From Schaedlerella glycyrrhizinilytica_A (GTDB taxonomy: Bacteria > Bacillota > Clostridia > Lachnospirales > Lachnospiraceae): a stretch of DNA of 64,000 nt. Within the stretch, counting starts at the first letter, position 1. Every line of letters starts with the position of its first letter. The stretch is taken from NCBI RefSeq assembly GCF_042852765.1, contig NZ_AP031414.1; one strand, given 5' to 3'. Below the pieces are notes generated by a model. The model was not told the origin of the DNA and made no database searches. It saw nothing but the letters and a program-made list of their open reading frames with translations. Below, in pieces: positions 34,041-43,187 of the stretch. A program made the translations under genes and the position numbers.

Positions 34041-35084
34041 ATGGATATTTCTATGAAAATTTATTTCCTTGCTCTATACTTTTTTGTATACGGCTTTCTC
34101 GGCTGGTGTACGGAAGTTGCATTTGCCGGTTTCAAAGAACGTCACTTTGTAAACCGTGGCTTTTTAAATGGTCCGATCTGCCCGATCTACGGCGCCGGAG
34201 TGTCTCTTGTGATCCTGTTCCTTACCCCATTACAGGATCATTTACTTCTCCTTTACATAGCTTCTGTTCTTCTCGTTACTTTATTGGAGGGGCTGACCGG
34301 ATGGGCAATGGATAAGATCTTCCACAATAAATGGTGGGATTATTCCAATATGCCGTTTAACATCGGCGGATATGTCTGCCTCTTATTTTCTCTGATCTGG
34401 GGCGTTGCATGCGTTGCGATCATGGAATTTATCCATCCGCTGATCCATAAACTTCTGACATTTCTGCCACGCCCGCTCGGCATTGGATTGATCGTAATCT
34501 TTACCATCATTCTGTTTGCCGATCTTTATGTGACAGCTTCGGAAATTTTCAAATTTAACCGAAAACTGGAAGCTATGGAAAAGATCGCACAGGAACTGCA
34601 CGAAATTTCCGATCAGATCGGTTCTGATATTTATGAAAAAACTGTTCTCGCCATGGAAACGGCTTCCGACATTAAGGAAAAACATCGCGAAACATTGGAT
34701 GAACTTAAAGAAAGACAACAACAGGCATTGGATGAACTCAAAGAGAAGCAGCTGCAGGCATTGGATGAACTTAAGGAGAAAAATGAACTGCTTCAGGAAC
34801 GTCGCGATGCTTTCAAAGAACATCTGGAAGATCTCCGGGAAACCGCCGGCGACTTTGCTGACAGGATCGACTTCCGTGAATTCACCGAAGATCTGCGCGA
34901 CCGCTCAATGGAGCTCTCGGAAGATATGAAAACCCGTATTTCCGCACTTCGCCTGCATTATCAGGAATTGGAGCAGAAACCGGACAGAGTTGCCCGTCGT
35001 CTGCTGCGGGCATTCCCACGGCTGGAATCCCGGAATCATAAAGAACGGGTGGAGAAATTGAAAGAGAAGATTGGGAAGAGATAA
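34041..35084 (+). CDS. CmpB-type putative ABC permease with C-terminal coiled coil
   Basis: 347 residues. The N-terminal about 170 have five or six membrane segments with FVYGFLGWCTEVAFAG, NRGFLNGPICPIYGAG and NKWWDYSNMPFNIGGYVCL, the hallmarks of PF06541 (annotated ABC permease, function unproven). The rest is a long charged coiled coil containing a heptad-like repeat ALDELKEKQLQALDELKEK, coded by tandem copies of GCATTGGATGAACTTAA (about 34709-34775). GGAGGT precedes the ATG. No ATPase is adjacent, so transporter function is doubtful. Confidence 0.8.
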   Translation: MDISMKIYFLALYFFVYGFLGWCTEVAFAGFKERHFVNRGFLNGPICPIYGAGVSLVILFLTPLQDHLLLLYIASVLLVTLLEGLTGWAMDKIFHNKWWDYSNMPFNIGGYVCLLFSLIWGVACVAIMEFIHPLIHKLLTFLPRPLGIGLIVIFTIILFADLYVTASEIFKFNRKLEAMEKIAQELHEISDQIGSDIYEKTVLAMETASDIKEKHRETLDELKERQQQALDELKEKQLQALDELKEKNELLQERRDAFKEHLEDLRETAGDFADRIDFREFTEDLRDRSMELSEDMKTRISALRLHYQELEQKPDRVARRLLRAFPRLESRNHKERVEKLKEKIGKR

Positions 35085-35090
35085 TTAAAA

Positions 35091-35113
35091 TAGGGGGGAT
35101 TAAAATCCCCCTC
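35091..35113. terminator. Hairpin between convergent genes at cluster 3' end
   Basis: GGGGGAT-TAAA-ATCCCCC, with TATTTTAATT after it on the minus strand. It lies downstream of both the CmpB-like gene and the glycan cluster. Confidence 0.6.
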
Positions 35114-35135
35114 TCCGTGAAAGCTTCATTTTTCC

Positions 35136-36305
35136 TCATGCAAACTCATTTTCTAACCTTTGCAATCTACAAATCGCCTGTTCCAATGTCTTCATGTCAC
35201 ATGCAAAAGAAAATCTTATATAATTTTTTTCTCTTATTCCATATGCACTTCCTGGAACGCCTAAAACACCTATTCTCTCTAGCAGTTCCAGTTCTACACT
35301 CTTTGTTATATTTGGTAATTGTATTTTTACCCAAGCATAAAATGCACCTTCCGGAACCAAACATGAAAGAAATTTTATTTTATTTAATTCTCGAATAAAA
35401 TAATCTCTTCTCCTCTCATATTCTTTTCTCATCTTTTTAATTTCAAGATCGCATTCAAATACCTTTAGTGCAGCTCGCTGAACAAAAGGGCTCAAGCCTG
35501 TGATCGTATGGGCATATAATTTAAACATTACGTCTACAATCTTTTTTTCTGCAATCACGTAGCCTATCCGCCATCCTGTCATTGCCGCACTTTTGGAAAA
35601 CCCATTCACCGTAATTACTCTATTAAATATTTCTTTATAAGATGCCATACTTATACTCTTTTTGCTATCAAATGTAATTCTGTTATAGATTTCATCCGAT
35701 ATTAAATAAATTTGATGTTGTTTAACAATATCGAAAAGAATCCCACTTTCTTTCTCACTTAATATCTTTCCTGTTGGATTATTGGGATAATTGATAATGA
35801 TCATTTTTGTTTTCTCAGAAATACATTCTTCTAACTTCTCTTTTTTTATCTCGTATTTATCATCAAAATCCAATTCGCAAATAATCGGAACTCCACCACA
35901 AGCTTTTACGATCGGGGCATACGATACCCACATAGGAGCTAATAAAATCACTTCATCCCCTGCATTGATCAAAGAAACGACCGACATAAATATTCCAAAT
36001 TTCCCTCCAGGTGTCATTATGATATTTTCGGCTTTACATGAAATCCCATTTTCTTTTTCTTCATACTCTGCTATTTTTTCTCTTAACTCTAATAATCCCT
36101 GTCCAACTAAATAATGTGTATCGCCCTCTCTTAAGAGTCGAACTGCTTCATCTACTATAATAGCCGGTGTATCAAAATCTGGTTCTCCACCTGTAAGATT
36201 TACAACATTTTTTCCCTCTTTCTGTAATTGAGTTGCTTTTTGCATTAATGTAAGAGATTTCGAATCTTCTATTTTTTCTATATATTGATTAAACACATTG
36301 TCCAT
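35136..36305 (-). CDS. Class I/II PLP aminotransferase
   Basis: 389 residues of fold type I. NYPNNPTGKILS is near 175, and SDEIYNRI is near 205. The PLP-binding lysine lies in VNGFSKSAAMTGWRIGY near 237. It is of the aspartate/aromatic aminotransferase group. In this cluster it may provide an amino acid or keto acid building block; it could also be unrelated. ATG at 36305 has a weak ribosome site. It is last in the cluster. Confidence 0.88.
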   Translation of the reverse strand: MDNVFNQYIEKIEDSKSLTLMQKATQLQKEGKNVVNLTGGEPDFDTPAIIVDEAVRLLREGDTHYLVGQGLLELREKIAEYEEKENGISCKAENIIMTPGGKFGIFMSVVSLINAGDEVILLAPMWVSYAPIVKACGGVPIICELDFDDKYEIKKEKLEECISEKTKMIIINYPNNPTGKILSEKESGILFDIVKQHQIYLISDEIYNRITFDSKKSISMASYKEIFNRVITVNGFSKSAAMTGWRIGYVIAEKKIVDVMFKLYAHTITGLSPFVQRAALKVFECDLEIKKMRKEYERRRDYFIRELNKIKFLSCLVPEGAFYAWVKIQLPNITKSVELELLERIGVLGVPGSAYGIREKNYIRFSFACDMKTLEQAICRLQRLENEFA

Positions 36306-36396
36306 GCATTTGCTCGATATTTAAAAATAAATATCTTACTCCTTTCTACTGCTTTTATTCACATTCTGATCACATAGATTTCTGAATCTTACTACA

Positions 36397-37194
36397 TTAT
36401 TTTTTATACAATGTAACAAGCAGGAGTTCGGGAAAATTTCCTATCCGAACTGGAAACAAACTATCTCCAAGACCTCTGCTTACTATCATTGAAGTATCTT
36501 CTTTACAAATGATACCTTCCGCATATTTAGGGAAAAATCCTTGATGCGGTGCCAAAACACTTCCCAAAATCGGCAATCTAAACTGTCCTCCATGAGCATG
36601 TCCCGAAAAAACCAGATTTATTTTCTCTTTAGAATAATAGTTAATAAATTCTGGTCGATGCGATAATAATATTGTATACATCCCCTTTTTTCGTTGATTC
36701 AATATAGAAAGCCTTTTAAGAAAATATTTTGCAAATAAAGAATCATCTATCTTCCCCAATTTTCGTAGTGCTGCATATGGATCGTCTATCCCGATCAGTT
36801 GAATACTGCTTTCTTCCTTTTTCAATTCTATAATTTCATCATGTAAAATCACTACTCCGCTTCGTCTCAAAAAAGAAAAAAAAGCACGCCTTACTTCCTC
36901 TTGAATTTCCCATTCATGATTCCCAGTCACATAAAATACCGGTGCAATCTTTATAAGTCCTCTTATATATAGGCACGCTTGCTTCATACCAGCATGATAT
37001 TGGTCAATCATATCACCTGTCATAAAAATATAGTCTGGTTTTTGCTGCCTGCTTAATTGAATTAACTTTTCTTGCCTGTCCCCAAAATCACAATTATGTA
37101 AATCAGAAACGTGAAGAATCCGACACCCATTAAATGATTCTGGCAAGTAATTATCTTCGATATTTAATTTTGTAAGATCTATTTTTTTGTACAT
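36397..37194 (-). CDS. Calcineurin-like metallophosphoesterase
   Basis: 265 residues. The motif set of dinuclear metallophosphoesterases is complete: HVSDLHNCDFG (DxH) near 30, FMTGDMIDQ (GD) near 58, VTGNHEWE (GNHE) near 90 and FSGHAHGGQFRLP (GHxH) near 205. No signal peptide. In similar loci such enzymes act on nucleotides or lipid phosphates; the substrate here is unknown. Confidence 0.88.
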   Translation of the reverse strand: MYKKIDLTKLNIEDNYLPESFNGCRILHVSDLHNCDFGDRQEKLIQLSRQQKPDYIFMTGDMIDQYHAGMKQACLYIRGLIKIAPVFYVTGNHEWEIQEEVRRAFFSFLRRSGVVILHDEIIELKKEESSIQLIGIDDPYAALRKLGKIDDSLFAKYFLKRLSILNQRKKGMYTILLSHRPEFINYYSKEKINLVFSGHAHGGQFRLPILGSVLAPHQGFFPKYAEGIICKEDTSMIVSRGLGDSLFPVRIGNFPELLLVTLYKK

Positions 37195-37233
37195 AAACAG
37201 CCCACTCCATTGTATCTTTTGCTCGAAATACTA

Positions 37234-37278
37234 TATTATCAAAGGGCAATGCCTAAATCAGCTTTGCCCTTTGATAAC
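37234..37278 (-). terminator. Strong hairpin inside the cluster
   Basis: TTATCAAAGGGCAA and TTGCCCTTTGATAA are perfect inverses around a 13-nt loop. A T-run is lacking on the minus strand, so it could be a partial terminator or mRNA processing site before the last two genes. Confidence 0.45.
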
Positions 37279-37326
37279 TTAATTAAAAATAGATTTCTAT
37301 CAGTTTTATAAATTTTCAGGAATATT

Positions 37327-39096
37327 TTATACTGAATAAACATAAACAGTATATGGTGAGTATTCATCCGTATGCACTGTATTTATCAATGATATTCCCA
37401 ATTCAGCACTATTTGTAATCTGTACTCTCGAAAAAATATATTTTCCATTCATTTCTTTAAACACATCCATGTCCATATATAACTCTGTTTGTGTTAATTC
37501 AAATTCTTTTGGAGAAAGAAATTCCCATTCCGAAGACCAGATATATGCTCTCATTCCCGAAGAACGCTCCCAATAAGACTTATGTCCCTCATCTCGTTCC
37601 AGTTCCGGGTATATGAGCTTTTCAAATTTATCATGATAATCCAATGGATAATTTGAATAATATCCGTCTAAAGTCTTAATGCCATTATATTGAAGTACTG
37701 ATGGTTCAATGCCATAAGCTACAGCCCATTCCCCATCATATCCAATTTCATTCTTAACTGTATCAAACAAATCCTCCGAATAATATTCTCTCCAAGTCCA
37801 CTCATGATTCCCATCTTTAAAGCTATTATTTCCCAATAATACAGCAATATTACAATATAATTCATTATACATAGAGTTAGATTGTGTATACATAGGGTCA
37901 AACGCAGTTGAACAAAAAGCAAGTATAAGAAAGCATATAGCAATAACTTTTTTATTTATATAATCGCATACCAAAGCGAATAATACCAGCCACATAAAAG
38001 GACTCAACCATGCAAATCTAGAAAATCCAAATCCCGAAGCAAACGGTATCAAACGTCTAAACAACGCATTATTATCAAAACAGCATGCTAACGTATTAAA
38101 TATAATGCACCCATAAATTGTAATATATAATATGAGTACTTTCTTGTTTCTTATTTTCTTTCTAATTGCTGAAATGATTAAAAAAATCAAAAATATAGTA
38201 CATACAGGTATGACCACATATCTTAAGGTAGCTCCCCCTGTATGATAATATCCATTTTTAAACAAAAAAGCATCTTTAAATTTTCCAAGTGACTGAAATA
38301 CAGTTTCCGAATAACTCGATGACTTCAATGATTTTATAGTTTCCCGACTTCCGTGTAATCCTTGCAGTACATGATGAGAATTTGTCACAGTATATGCCGC
38401 TATCAACATTACCAATCCACTCAGAAGTTTAAAGTTAATTTTTCTTTCTTTTACAGAAACAACAATCAAAAAAATGGCTGTATAGAAGAGTGCAAATAAT
38501 GCCAACATTGTAAATGATGTTGTAAATACAAATATTAACAATATTGGTATGTAACGTTTTTTCCCAGTTTTATAAATCATGTAAACACACAGACACCACC
38601 ATGGTAAAGAAGCAAAACCTAAAGCTGCATGCGGCCATGTCCCAAGTATTCCATAAACTAATCCGCAAAGACACCAAAGATTAGGATTTGTATTGATCTT
38701 ATCATATTCTTTTATTTTTATAGATAAAAAGTAAAATCCTAAGGAGGCTCCCAGCACTTTTAAAATATAAACAGCATAATATGCAACTAAAGTGGGAAAA
38801 AGTGCATAAATCCATGACTGAACACTCAACTCAACCCGGTATTCCGCCCGTAACACTTCCCCGCCTAAAAAAGGAATGGATTCATTAAATTTCCAAAAAA
38901 GATCAGTATCTCGTATCATTTTGTAAATAGGAACATTAGAATCCATATTATCATTAAGTGTTACATATATATTATCCCGCATAACAATTGCAAAAATGAT
39001 CAGTATAAGAATATATATCCCCAATGTAATTATGCCATAATTTTGTTTTATTATATTTATTAGTTTATTATTATGCTCTTTACTTTTAGTACTCAT
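37327..39096 (-). CDS. Large polytopic membrane protein (DUF6044-like)
   Basis: About 589 residues with at least ten hydrophobic segments and a long C-terminal soluble part (about 420-589). The early motif TLNDNMDSNVPIYKM resembles the DNxDS signature of YkoS/DUF6044 proteins, which look like GT-C type glycosyltransferases. The ATG at 39096 is chosen, but a TTG at 39111 with GGGAGA upstream is an alternative. In the cluster it may add a lipid-linked sugar outside the membrane. Confidence 0.65.
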   Translation of the reverse strand: MSTKSKEHNNKLINIIKQNYGIITLGIYILILIIFAIVMRDNIYVTLNDNMDSNVPIYKMIRDTDLFWKFNESIPFLGGEVLRAEYRVELSVQSWIYALFPTLVAYYAVYILKVLGASLGFYFLSIKIKEYDKINTNPNLWCLCGLVYGILGTWPHAALGFASLPWWCLCVYMIYKTGKKRYIPILLIFVFTTSFTMLALFALFYTAIFLIVVSVKERKINFKLLSGLVMLIAAYTVTNSHHVLQGLHGSRETIKSLKSSSYSETVFQSLGKFKDAFLFKNGYYHTGGATLRYVVIPVCTIFLIFLIISAIRKKIRNKKVLILYITIYGCIIFNTLACCFDNNALFRRLIPFASGFGFSRFAWLSPFMWLVLFALVCDYINKKVIAICFLILAFCSTAFDPMYTQSNSMYNELYCNIAVLLGNNSFKDGNHEWTWREYYSEDLFDTVKNEIGYDGEWAVAYGIEPSVLQYNGIKTLDGYYSNYPLDYHDKFEKLIYPELERDEGHKSYWERSSGMRAYIWSSEWEFLSPKEFELTQTELYMDMDVFKEMNGKYIFSRVQITNSAELGISLINTVHTDEYSPYTVYVYSV

Positions 39097-39138
39097 CTTT
39101 ACTTCTATCAATATCTCCCATGTTTATTTTTTGTGAGT

Positions 39139-39183
39139 AGCTCCAGTGTACAAGAGGCAATACGTCCTTGGTACACTGACGCT
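39139..39183. repeat. Dispersed TAGCGTC repeat, copy 7
   Basis: AGCTCCAGTGTACAAGAGG and, after a short loop, the inverse of AGCGTCAGTGTACC. It sits between the KdsC-like gene (10 bp from its stop) and the DUF6044-like gene. Confidence 0.7.
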
Positions 39184-39192
39184 GTCTTTCTT

Positions 39193-39708
39193 TCAAATAC
39201 CAATCCCATAGACTTCTGAAACAGCTCGATCCCATTCGCCATACTCACGCAATAAATACTCGATGATATCGCGAACTGCCCCATATCCTCCTTTTACATT
39301 GCTCACATAATCTGCAATTTCCCTTACTTCTATACAACTATCCGACGGACAACCTACAAAACCTGAAATTTTCATCGGTGGAATATCATTTAAGTCATCC
39401 CCGATATATCCAACTTCTTCTTTTAAAATTTCATTTTCTTGCATAAACTTTTTTAAAAATGACAATTTATCTTTAACATTTTGAAAAAGATAATCTACTT
39501 TTAATTCTGTCATCCTTCTCGTTGTTGCTGCACACTCTCGCCCTGTCAGAACCATTATTTTAATACCTGATTTATGTGCGGCAAAAAAACCTGCCGCATC
39601 TTTCGTACAAAATTTTTTTAATTCATTCCCATGTTCATCATAATAAATGCCTGCATCTGTCATTGTTCCATCAACATCTACTACTAACAACTTCACTTTT
39701 TTTTTCAT
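39193..39708 (-). CDS. KdsC-type HAD phosphatase (ulosonate-8/9-phosphate phosphatase family)
   Basis: 171 residues from the ATG at 39708 (AAGGAGAA upstream; a TTG lies one codon earlier). HAD motifs: LVVDVDGTMTD (two nucleophile-region Asp), MVLTGRECA, and GYIGDDLNDIPPM. Length and sequence fit KdsC, which removes phosphate from Kdo-8-P or related ulosonate phosphates. It follows the aldolase gene by 13 bp. In a Gram-positive with no LPS it points to a ulosonic acid in a surface glycan. Confidence 0.85.
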   Translation of the reverse strand: MKKKVKLLVVDVDGTMTDAGIYYDEHGNELKKFCTKDAAGFFAAHKSGIKIMVLTGRECAATTRRMTELKVDYLFQNVKDKLSFLKKFMQENEILKEEVGYIGDDLNDIPPMKISGFVGCPSDSCIEVREIADYVSNVKGGYGAVRDIIEYLLREYGEWDRAVSEVYGIGI

Positions 39709-39721
39709 CAAGCTTCTCCTT

Positions 39722-41278
39722 CTATTTATAAGCAGATTCTGTGATATAGATTACATCAACCCCGATTTTTTTAATTGCACTATTCACAGACAAATTATAA
39801 TTTTTGTCACAGCCCCGAGAACTTTTTAATGATGATTTATAATAATTCTTCTTCCCATCAGTATAACCGTCTGCTCCTGCTACATATACAGACTCAATTC
39901 CCAATCGCCTTAACAATTTCAATGCCATTATATAACTATTATATCCCTGATCAAATGCACTTGCCAGTGAATTATAATTTAATCGTATCGTATTCTTATC
40001 TGTATTTATATTTGACGTTGTAATAATCTGACAGTATGTATCTGCTGACTGTACAAATCGTTTTGCATTGCTAAAAAACGCAAAATCTACATGATAGTCT
40101 TCCGGAACAAAATTGATTGAAATAATTACCGGATCGTTTATCTCGATAAATGTTAAAATATCTGTTTTATTTTCTTTGATGGATCCCCCCGGAGCCATTA
40201 ATAATATTTTTTTATTTTTCAAACTTTCTTTAAGCCTGGTCACAGTTTCGTTATCATCAATTATATTATTCTTGTATGCCTGATATTTATTCTCAGCATA
40301 TTCGCGGTCAAATGTCGAAGCTTTTTCTCTATCAAAAGCCGCTAAAATATGATTAATATCTCGATTTGACAAATCCCCCTTCTCAAGATAATATTCCGCA
40401 TAGTTTCTGTGCAAATTAAAACGGGCCGACAAAAAATATGCCGGGGTATAACCCCATTCAGATTTTCCTTTAATCGGTTCTATATATTCTTGAATGGCGT
40501 CCATCAAATAATCAATATCATATGTAGAATCTGTATAATCATTTAAATAATCCGCAATTAACTCAATTGGTAAATTTCCCGGTATCCTGCCCATTCCAAG
40601 TAAGCTGCCATCAATTGCAATTGGTCTGTTCAAATGCTTATCAACAAATTGTTGAGCAAGGCAACAACTCAACGACATGTTTTCATGCAAATGTAGCGCA
40701 ACTCTGATATTCTTGTCTAAATTATTATCCACCAAACTTACAATCCGATCCAAATCCCTGCGTTTCATACTCCCGAATGTATCGACAATAGAAAACTGAT
40801 AAGGTTGAATTTCATTTACTTGTTCAATGATCCACAAAATTCTCTCATCCGAATATCCCATAATATTGATCGGATTAATACTCAATTTGTAACCTTTTCT
40901 TTTAACTTCTCTCGCAAAGTCCATTCCCTCTTCTATATCATAATCATGCGCGGTGATCCGGATCATTTCGATTCCTTTTCCAGAGTAAGGAGTTAATTTA
41001 TTAATATCATAATTACTCCTCATTGCCATTGCCGAATATCTTGTTTTTCCTTTTTTTTCTGGCAATAATCTATTTAATTCTTCAATTGTATTACATACTG
41101 TAATATCTTCATTATACACATCTACATTTCTTAAAAAACCAACTTCAACAAAATCTACCTCTGCTTTTGTTAAAAAACGTATAATCGCACGGGCATTATG
41201 ATACCCCCACTTCCATTCATTAACATAGCCACCATCTCTAAGTGTACAGTCTAATAGTTTTAAATCATTTTTTTTCAT
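39722..41278 (-). CDS. DRE-TIM aldolase fused to an unknown C-terminal domain
   Basis: 518 residues. The first about 330 are an HMG-CoA-lyase-like/4-hydroxy-2-oxovalerate aldolase barrel: LLDCTLRDGGYVNEW near 7-20, FVEVGFL, and the metal-binding HxH in VALHLHENMS near 204. The last about 180 residues (after KNKKILLMAPGGSIKEN) look like a Rossmann-like domain, with SVYVAGADGY near 475, somewhat like DUF115 proteins. It overlaps the CMP-transferase by 14 nt. I infer a carbon-carbon bond step making or cleaving a ketose acid, possibly the ulosonate skeleton. The C-terminal role is unknown. Confidence 0.78.
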   Translation of the reverse strand: MKKNDLKLLDCTLRDGGYVNEWKWGYHNARAIIRFLTKAEVDFVEVGFLRNVDVYNEDITVCNTIEELNRLLPEKKGKTRYSAMAMRSNYDINKLTPYSGKGIEMIRITAHDYDIEEGMDFAREVKRKGYKLSINPINIMGYSDERILWIIEQVNEIQPYQFSIVDTFGSMKRRDLDRIVSLVDNNLDKNIRVALHLHENMSLSCCLAQQFVDKHLNRPIAIDGSLLGMGRIPGNLPIELIADYLNDYTDSTYDIDYLMDAIQEYIEPIKGKSEWGYTPAYFLSARFNLHRNYAEYYLEKGDLSNRDINHILAAFDREKASTFDREYAENKYQAYKNNIIDDNETVTRLKESLKNKKILLMAPGGSIKENKTDILTFIEINDPVIISINFVPEDYHVDFAFFSNAKRFVQSADTYCQIITTSNINTDKNTIRLNYNSLASAFDQGYNSYIMALKLLRRLGIESVYVAGADGYTDGKKNYYKSSLKSSRGCDKNYNLSVNSAIKKIGVDVIYITESAYK

Positions 41279-42011
41279 AAGCACTTCTCTCTTTAATTAT
41301 TTTTCTCACAAGTTCAAGATCTTTCTTCGTATCCACAGATATTGTCTTATACTCTGATTTAATTGCTTTCACTTTTATATCATTTTCTACAAATCTCATC
41401 AGATCATTTTCTTCCGCTATTTCTAGCAATGATTTTTCTGTACTATTATAAAATGCTAAAGCTGCTTTTGAAAAAATCTGTATCCCTGTTACTTTTTCAT
41501 ACTCAAATTCTAATGTCCCCTTTGGATACGGAATCGGGCTTCTCGAAATTAATAATACTTCTCTTTTTGCGTTAGTCACACATTTCTGATTACTAAAATC
41601 AATTACTTCCGATGGTTTTTCTATCACATTTGTTAATACAGAAACATAGCAATTACCTAATCCATTCATATCTTCAGGTATGATTAACGAAAAACTGTTA
41701 TTATCAATCAATGGTTCATCCCCCATTAACATCAAATACAAATCTGCATCTGCTTTCATGGATACTTCATGTAGTCTGGAGGTTGGAGTATCGTGATTCT
41801 TGCTCGTCATTAATACATTCATTGAATATTCTCTACAAACGTTATATATTCTCTCATCGTCTGTCGCAACTACTACTCCACTTAACAATTTACATTTTAT
41901 AGCTTCTTGATATACCCACCAAATCATAGGTTTTCCACATATATCTGCAATTGGCTTTCCCGGAAGCCTACCTGATCCAAACCGTGCTGGAATAACACCA
42001 AGTACTTTCAT
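41265..42011 (-). CDS. KdsB-type CMP-ulosonate cytidylyltransferase
   Basis: 248 residues. MKVLGVIPARFGSGRLPGKP, GKPMIWWVY and VVVATDDERI are the hallmarks of KdsB and the CMP-acidic-sugar nucleotidyltransferases. It transfers CMP from CTP to a ulosonic acid. The family uses Kdo or 8-amino-Kdo, but the acceptor here cannot be read from sequence. GAGGAG precedes the ATG. It is translationally coupled to the aldolase gene. Confidence 0.88.
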   Translation of the reverse strand: MKVLGVIPARFGSGRLPGKPIADICGKPMIWWVYQEAIKCKLLSGVVVATDDERIYNVCREYSMNVLMTSKNHDTPTSRLHEVSMKADADLYLMLMGDEPLIDNNSFSLIIPEDMNGLGNCYVSVLTNVIEKPSEVIDFSNQKCVTNAKREVLLISRSPIPYPKGTLEFEYEKVTGIQIFSKAALAFYNSTEKSLLEIAEENDLMRFVENDIKVKAIKSEYKTISVDTKKDLELVRKIIKERSAYEKK

Positions 42012-42065
42012 TTCATCACACTCCTCAACTTTTTATAATTGAATGTTATATCTGTACTTTCCATT

Positions 42066-43187
42066 TTATATTGTAGTGATCATATAATGTCCCTCTGCAA
42101 AATTCTCGCAATATTCAATCACCTCTTCATCACAAAGTAAGCGATATTTTGTCCCACTCTTCATATTTTCTTCGTACATTCCATCCAACAATATCAGATT
42201 GCATGTTAACTGATATGCTTTCATATACAACATAATAGCGCTTGTAGTAATCAGTATAATATCTTTTCCTTTTAAATACGGCAGTAGAACTTCGGCTGGT
42301 ACTGAATTATCAACTTCCAAACATTTTATACCATTTTCAAATTGATAAACACTTTGCTCTCTGGGATGTTTTTTTAATAAAATATTTTTATAAGACCTTT
42401 GTATATAATTTTCTATACGCTCTATATATTTTTTATCATCCACTACAAAATCATCTAACGATCTGGTGAATAAAACCGCCTCTGTCTTTTCAAAATCAAT
42501 TTTTTGAATTGCCGGATAAATCTTCTTAACTATATGATCAAACAATTTTTCATCCGTACCTTCCTGTGTATATAATTGTCTGATCTCTTTATAATTCCTA
42601 TACTTCATTTTTTCTGGCTGGCTCGAATACTTTATACAGTATCGGTCTGGCTCAAACCAAAACCACCCAGGACTACAGTAACCCATTTTCGCCAAAAAAA
42701 ATCCTTGCCAATTATATACCGATTTCATTTTTTCTTTGGATATCCATCGTGGTCTATTACTATAATCATTGATACCATCCTCAAGAATAACTATTTCTTT
42801 TTCTTCTCCCAATGCAACACAGGCCCCTGAAACTACTCCAACATCTGCAATCACTACTATTTCATCATAATCATTTAGCACTACATAAGAGTTCATAAGT
42901 TTTTTACAAAATTCCTTATGTTTTCCAATAATAAAGTGTCCAAACATAGATAAAATAACTTTTATTTTTTTCATACCTGACATATTGGAAAAATCAGTAT
43001 CATATTTATATATTTTAGAAAAAACTCCCGATTCCTCACAAAAAGTATGCATGTATTCTCCTTTATATCCATTGGGCAAACACAATGCGTCCCATTCCTT
43101 TATTTTTCCTTTATTACAGTAATACCAAAGAAATTGATAAAGATTATGAGGATCATATATAATAGCAAGCCCTTTCATTTTTTCCAT
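42066..43187 (-). CDS. Glycosyltransferase resembling bacterial sialyltransferases
   Basis: 373 residues. Two motifs of GT-B sialyltransferases (GT38/GT52/GT80 type) are visible: an acidic-acidic-Gly triplet in IVILEDGINDY near 135 and an HP motif in LLKKHPREQ near 273. A TTSAIM stretch that could bind the nucleotide follows near 325. It sits next to the CMP-transferase gene, so its donor may be the CMP-ulosonate. Start at 43187 is chosen because AAGGTGGG lies upstream; other in-frame ATGs are at 43202 and 43178. Assignment rests on short motifs and context. Confidence 0.6.
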   Translation of the reverse strand: MEKMKGLAIIYDPHNLYQFLWYYCNKGKIKEWDALCLPNGYKGEYMHTFCEESGVFSKIYKYDTDFSNMSGMKKIKVILSMFGHFIIGKHKEFCKKLMNSYVVLNDYDEIVVIADVGVVSGACVALGEEKEIVILEDGINDYSNRPRWISKEKMKSVYNWQGFFLAKMGYCSPGWFWFEPDRYCIKYSSQPEKMKYRNYKEIRQLYTQEGTDEKLFDHIVKKIYPAIQKIDFEKTEAVLFTRSLDDFVVDDKKYIERIENYIQRSYKNILLKKHPREQSVYQFENGIKCLEVDNSVPAEVLLPYLKGKDIILITTSAIMLYMKAYQLTCNLILLDGMYEENMKSGTKYRLLCDEEVIEYCENFAEGHYMITTI

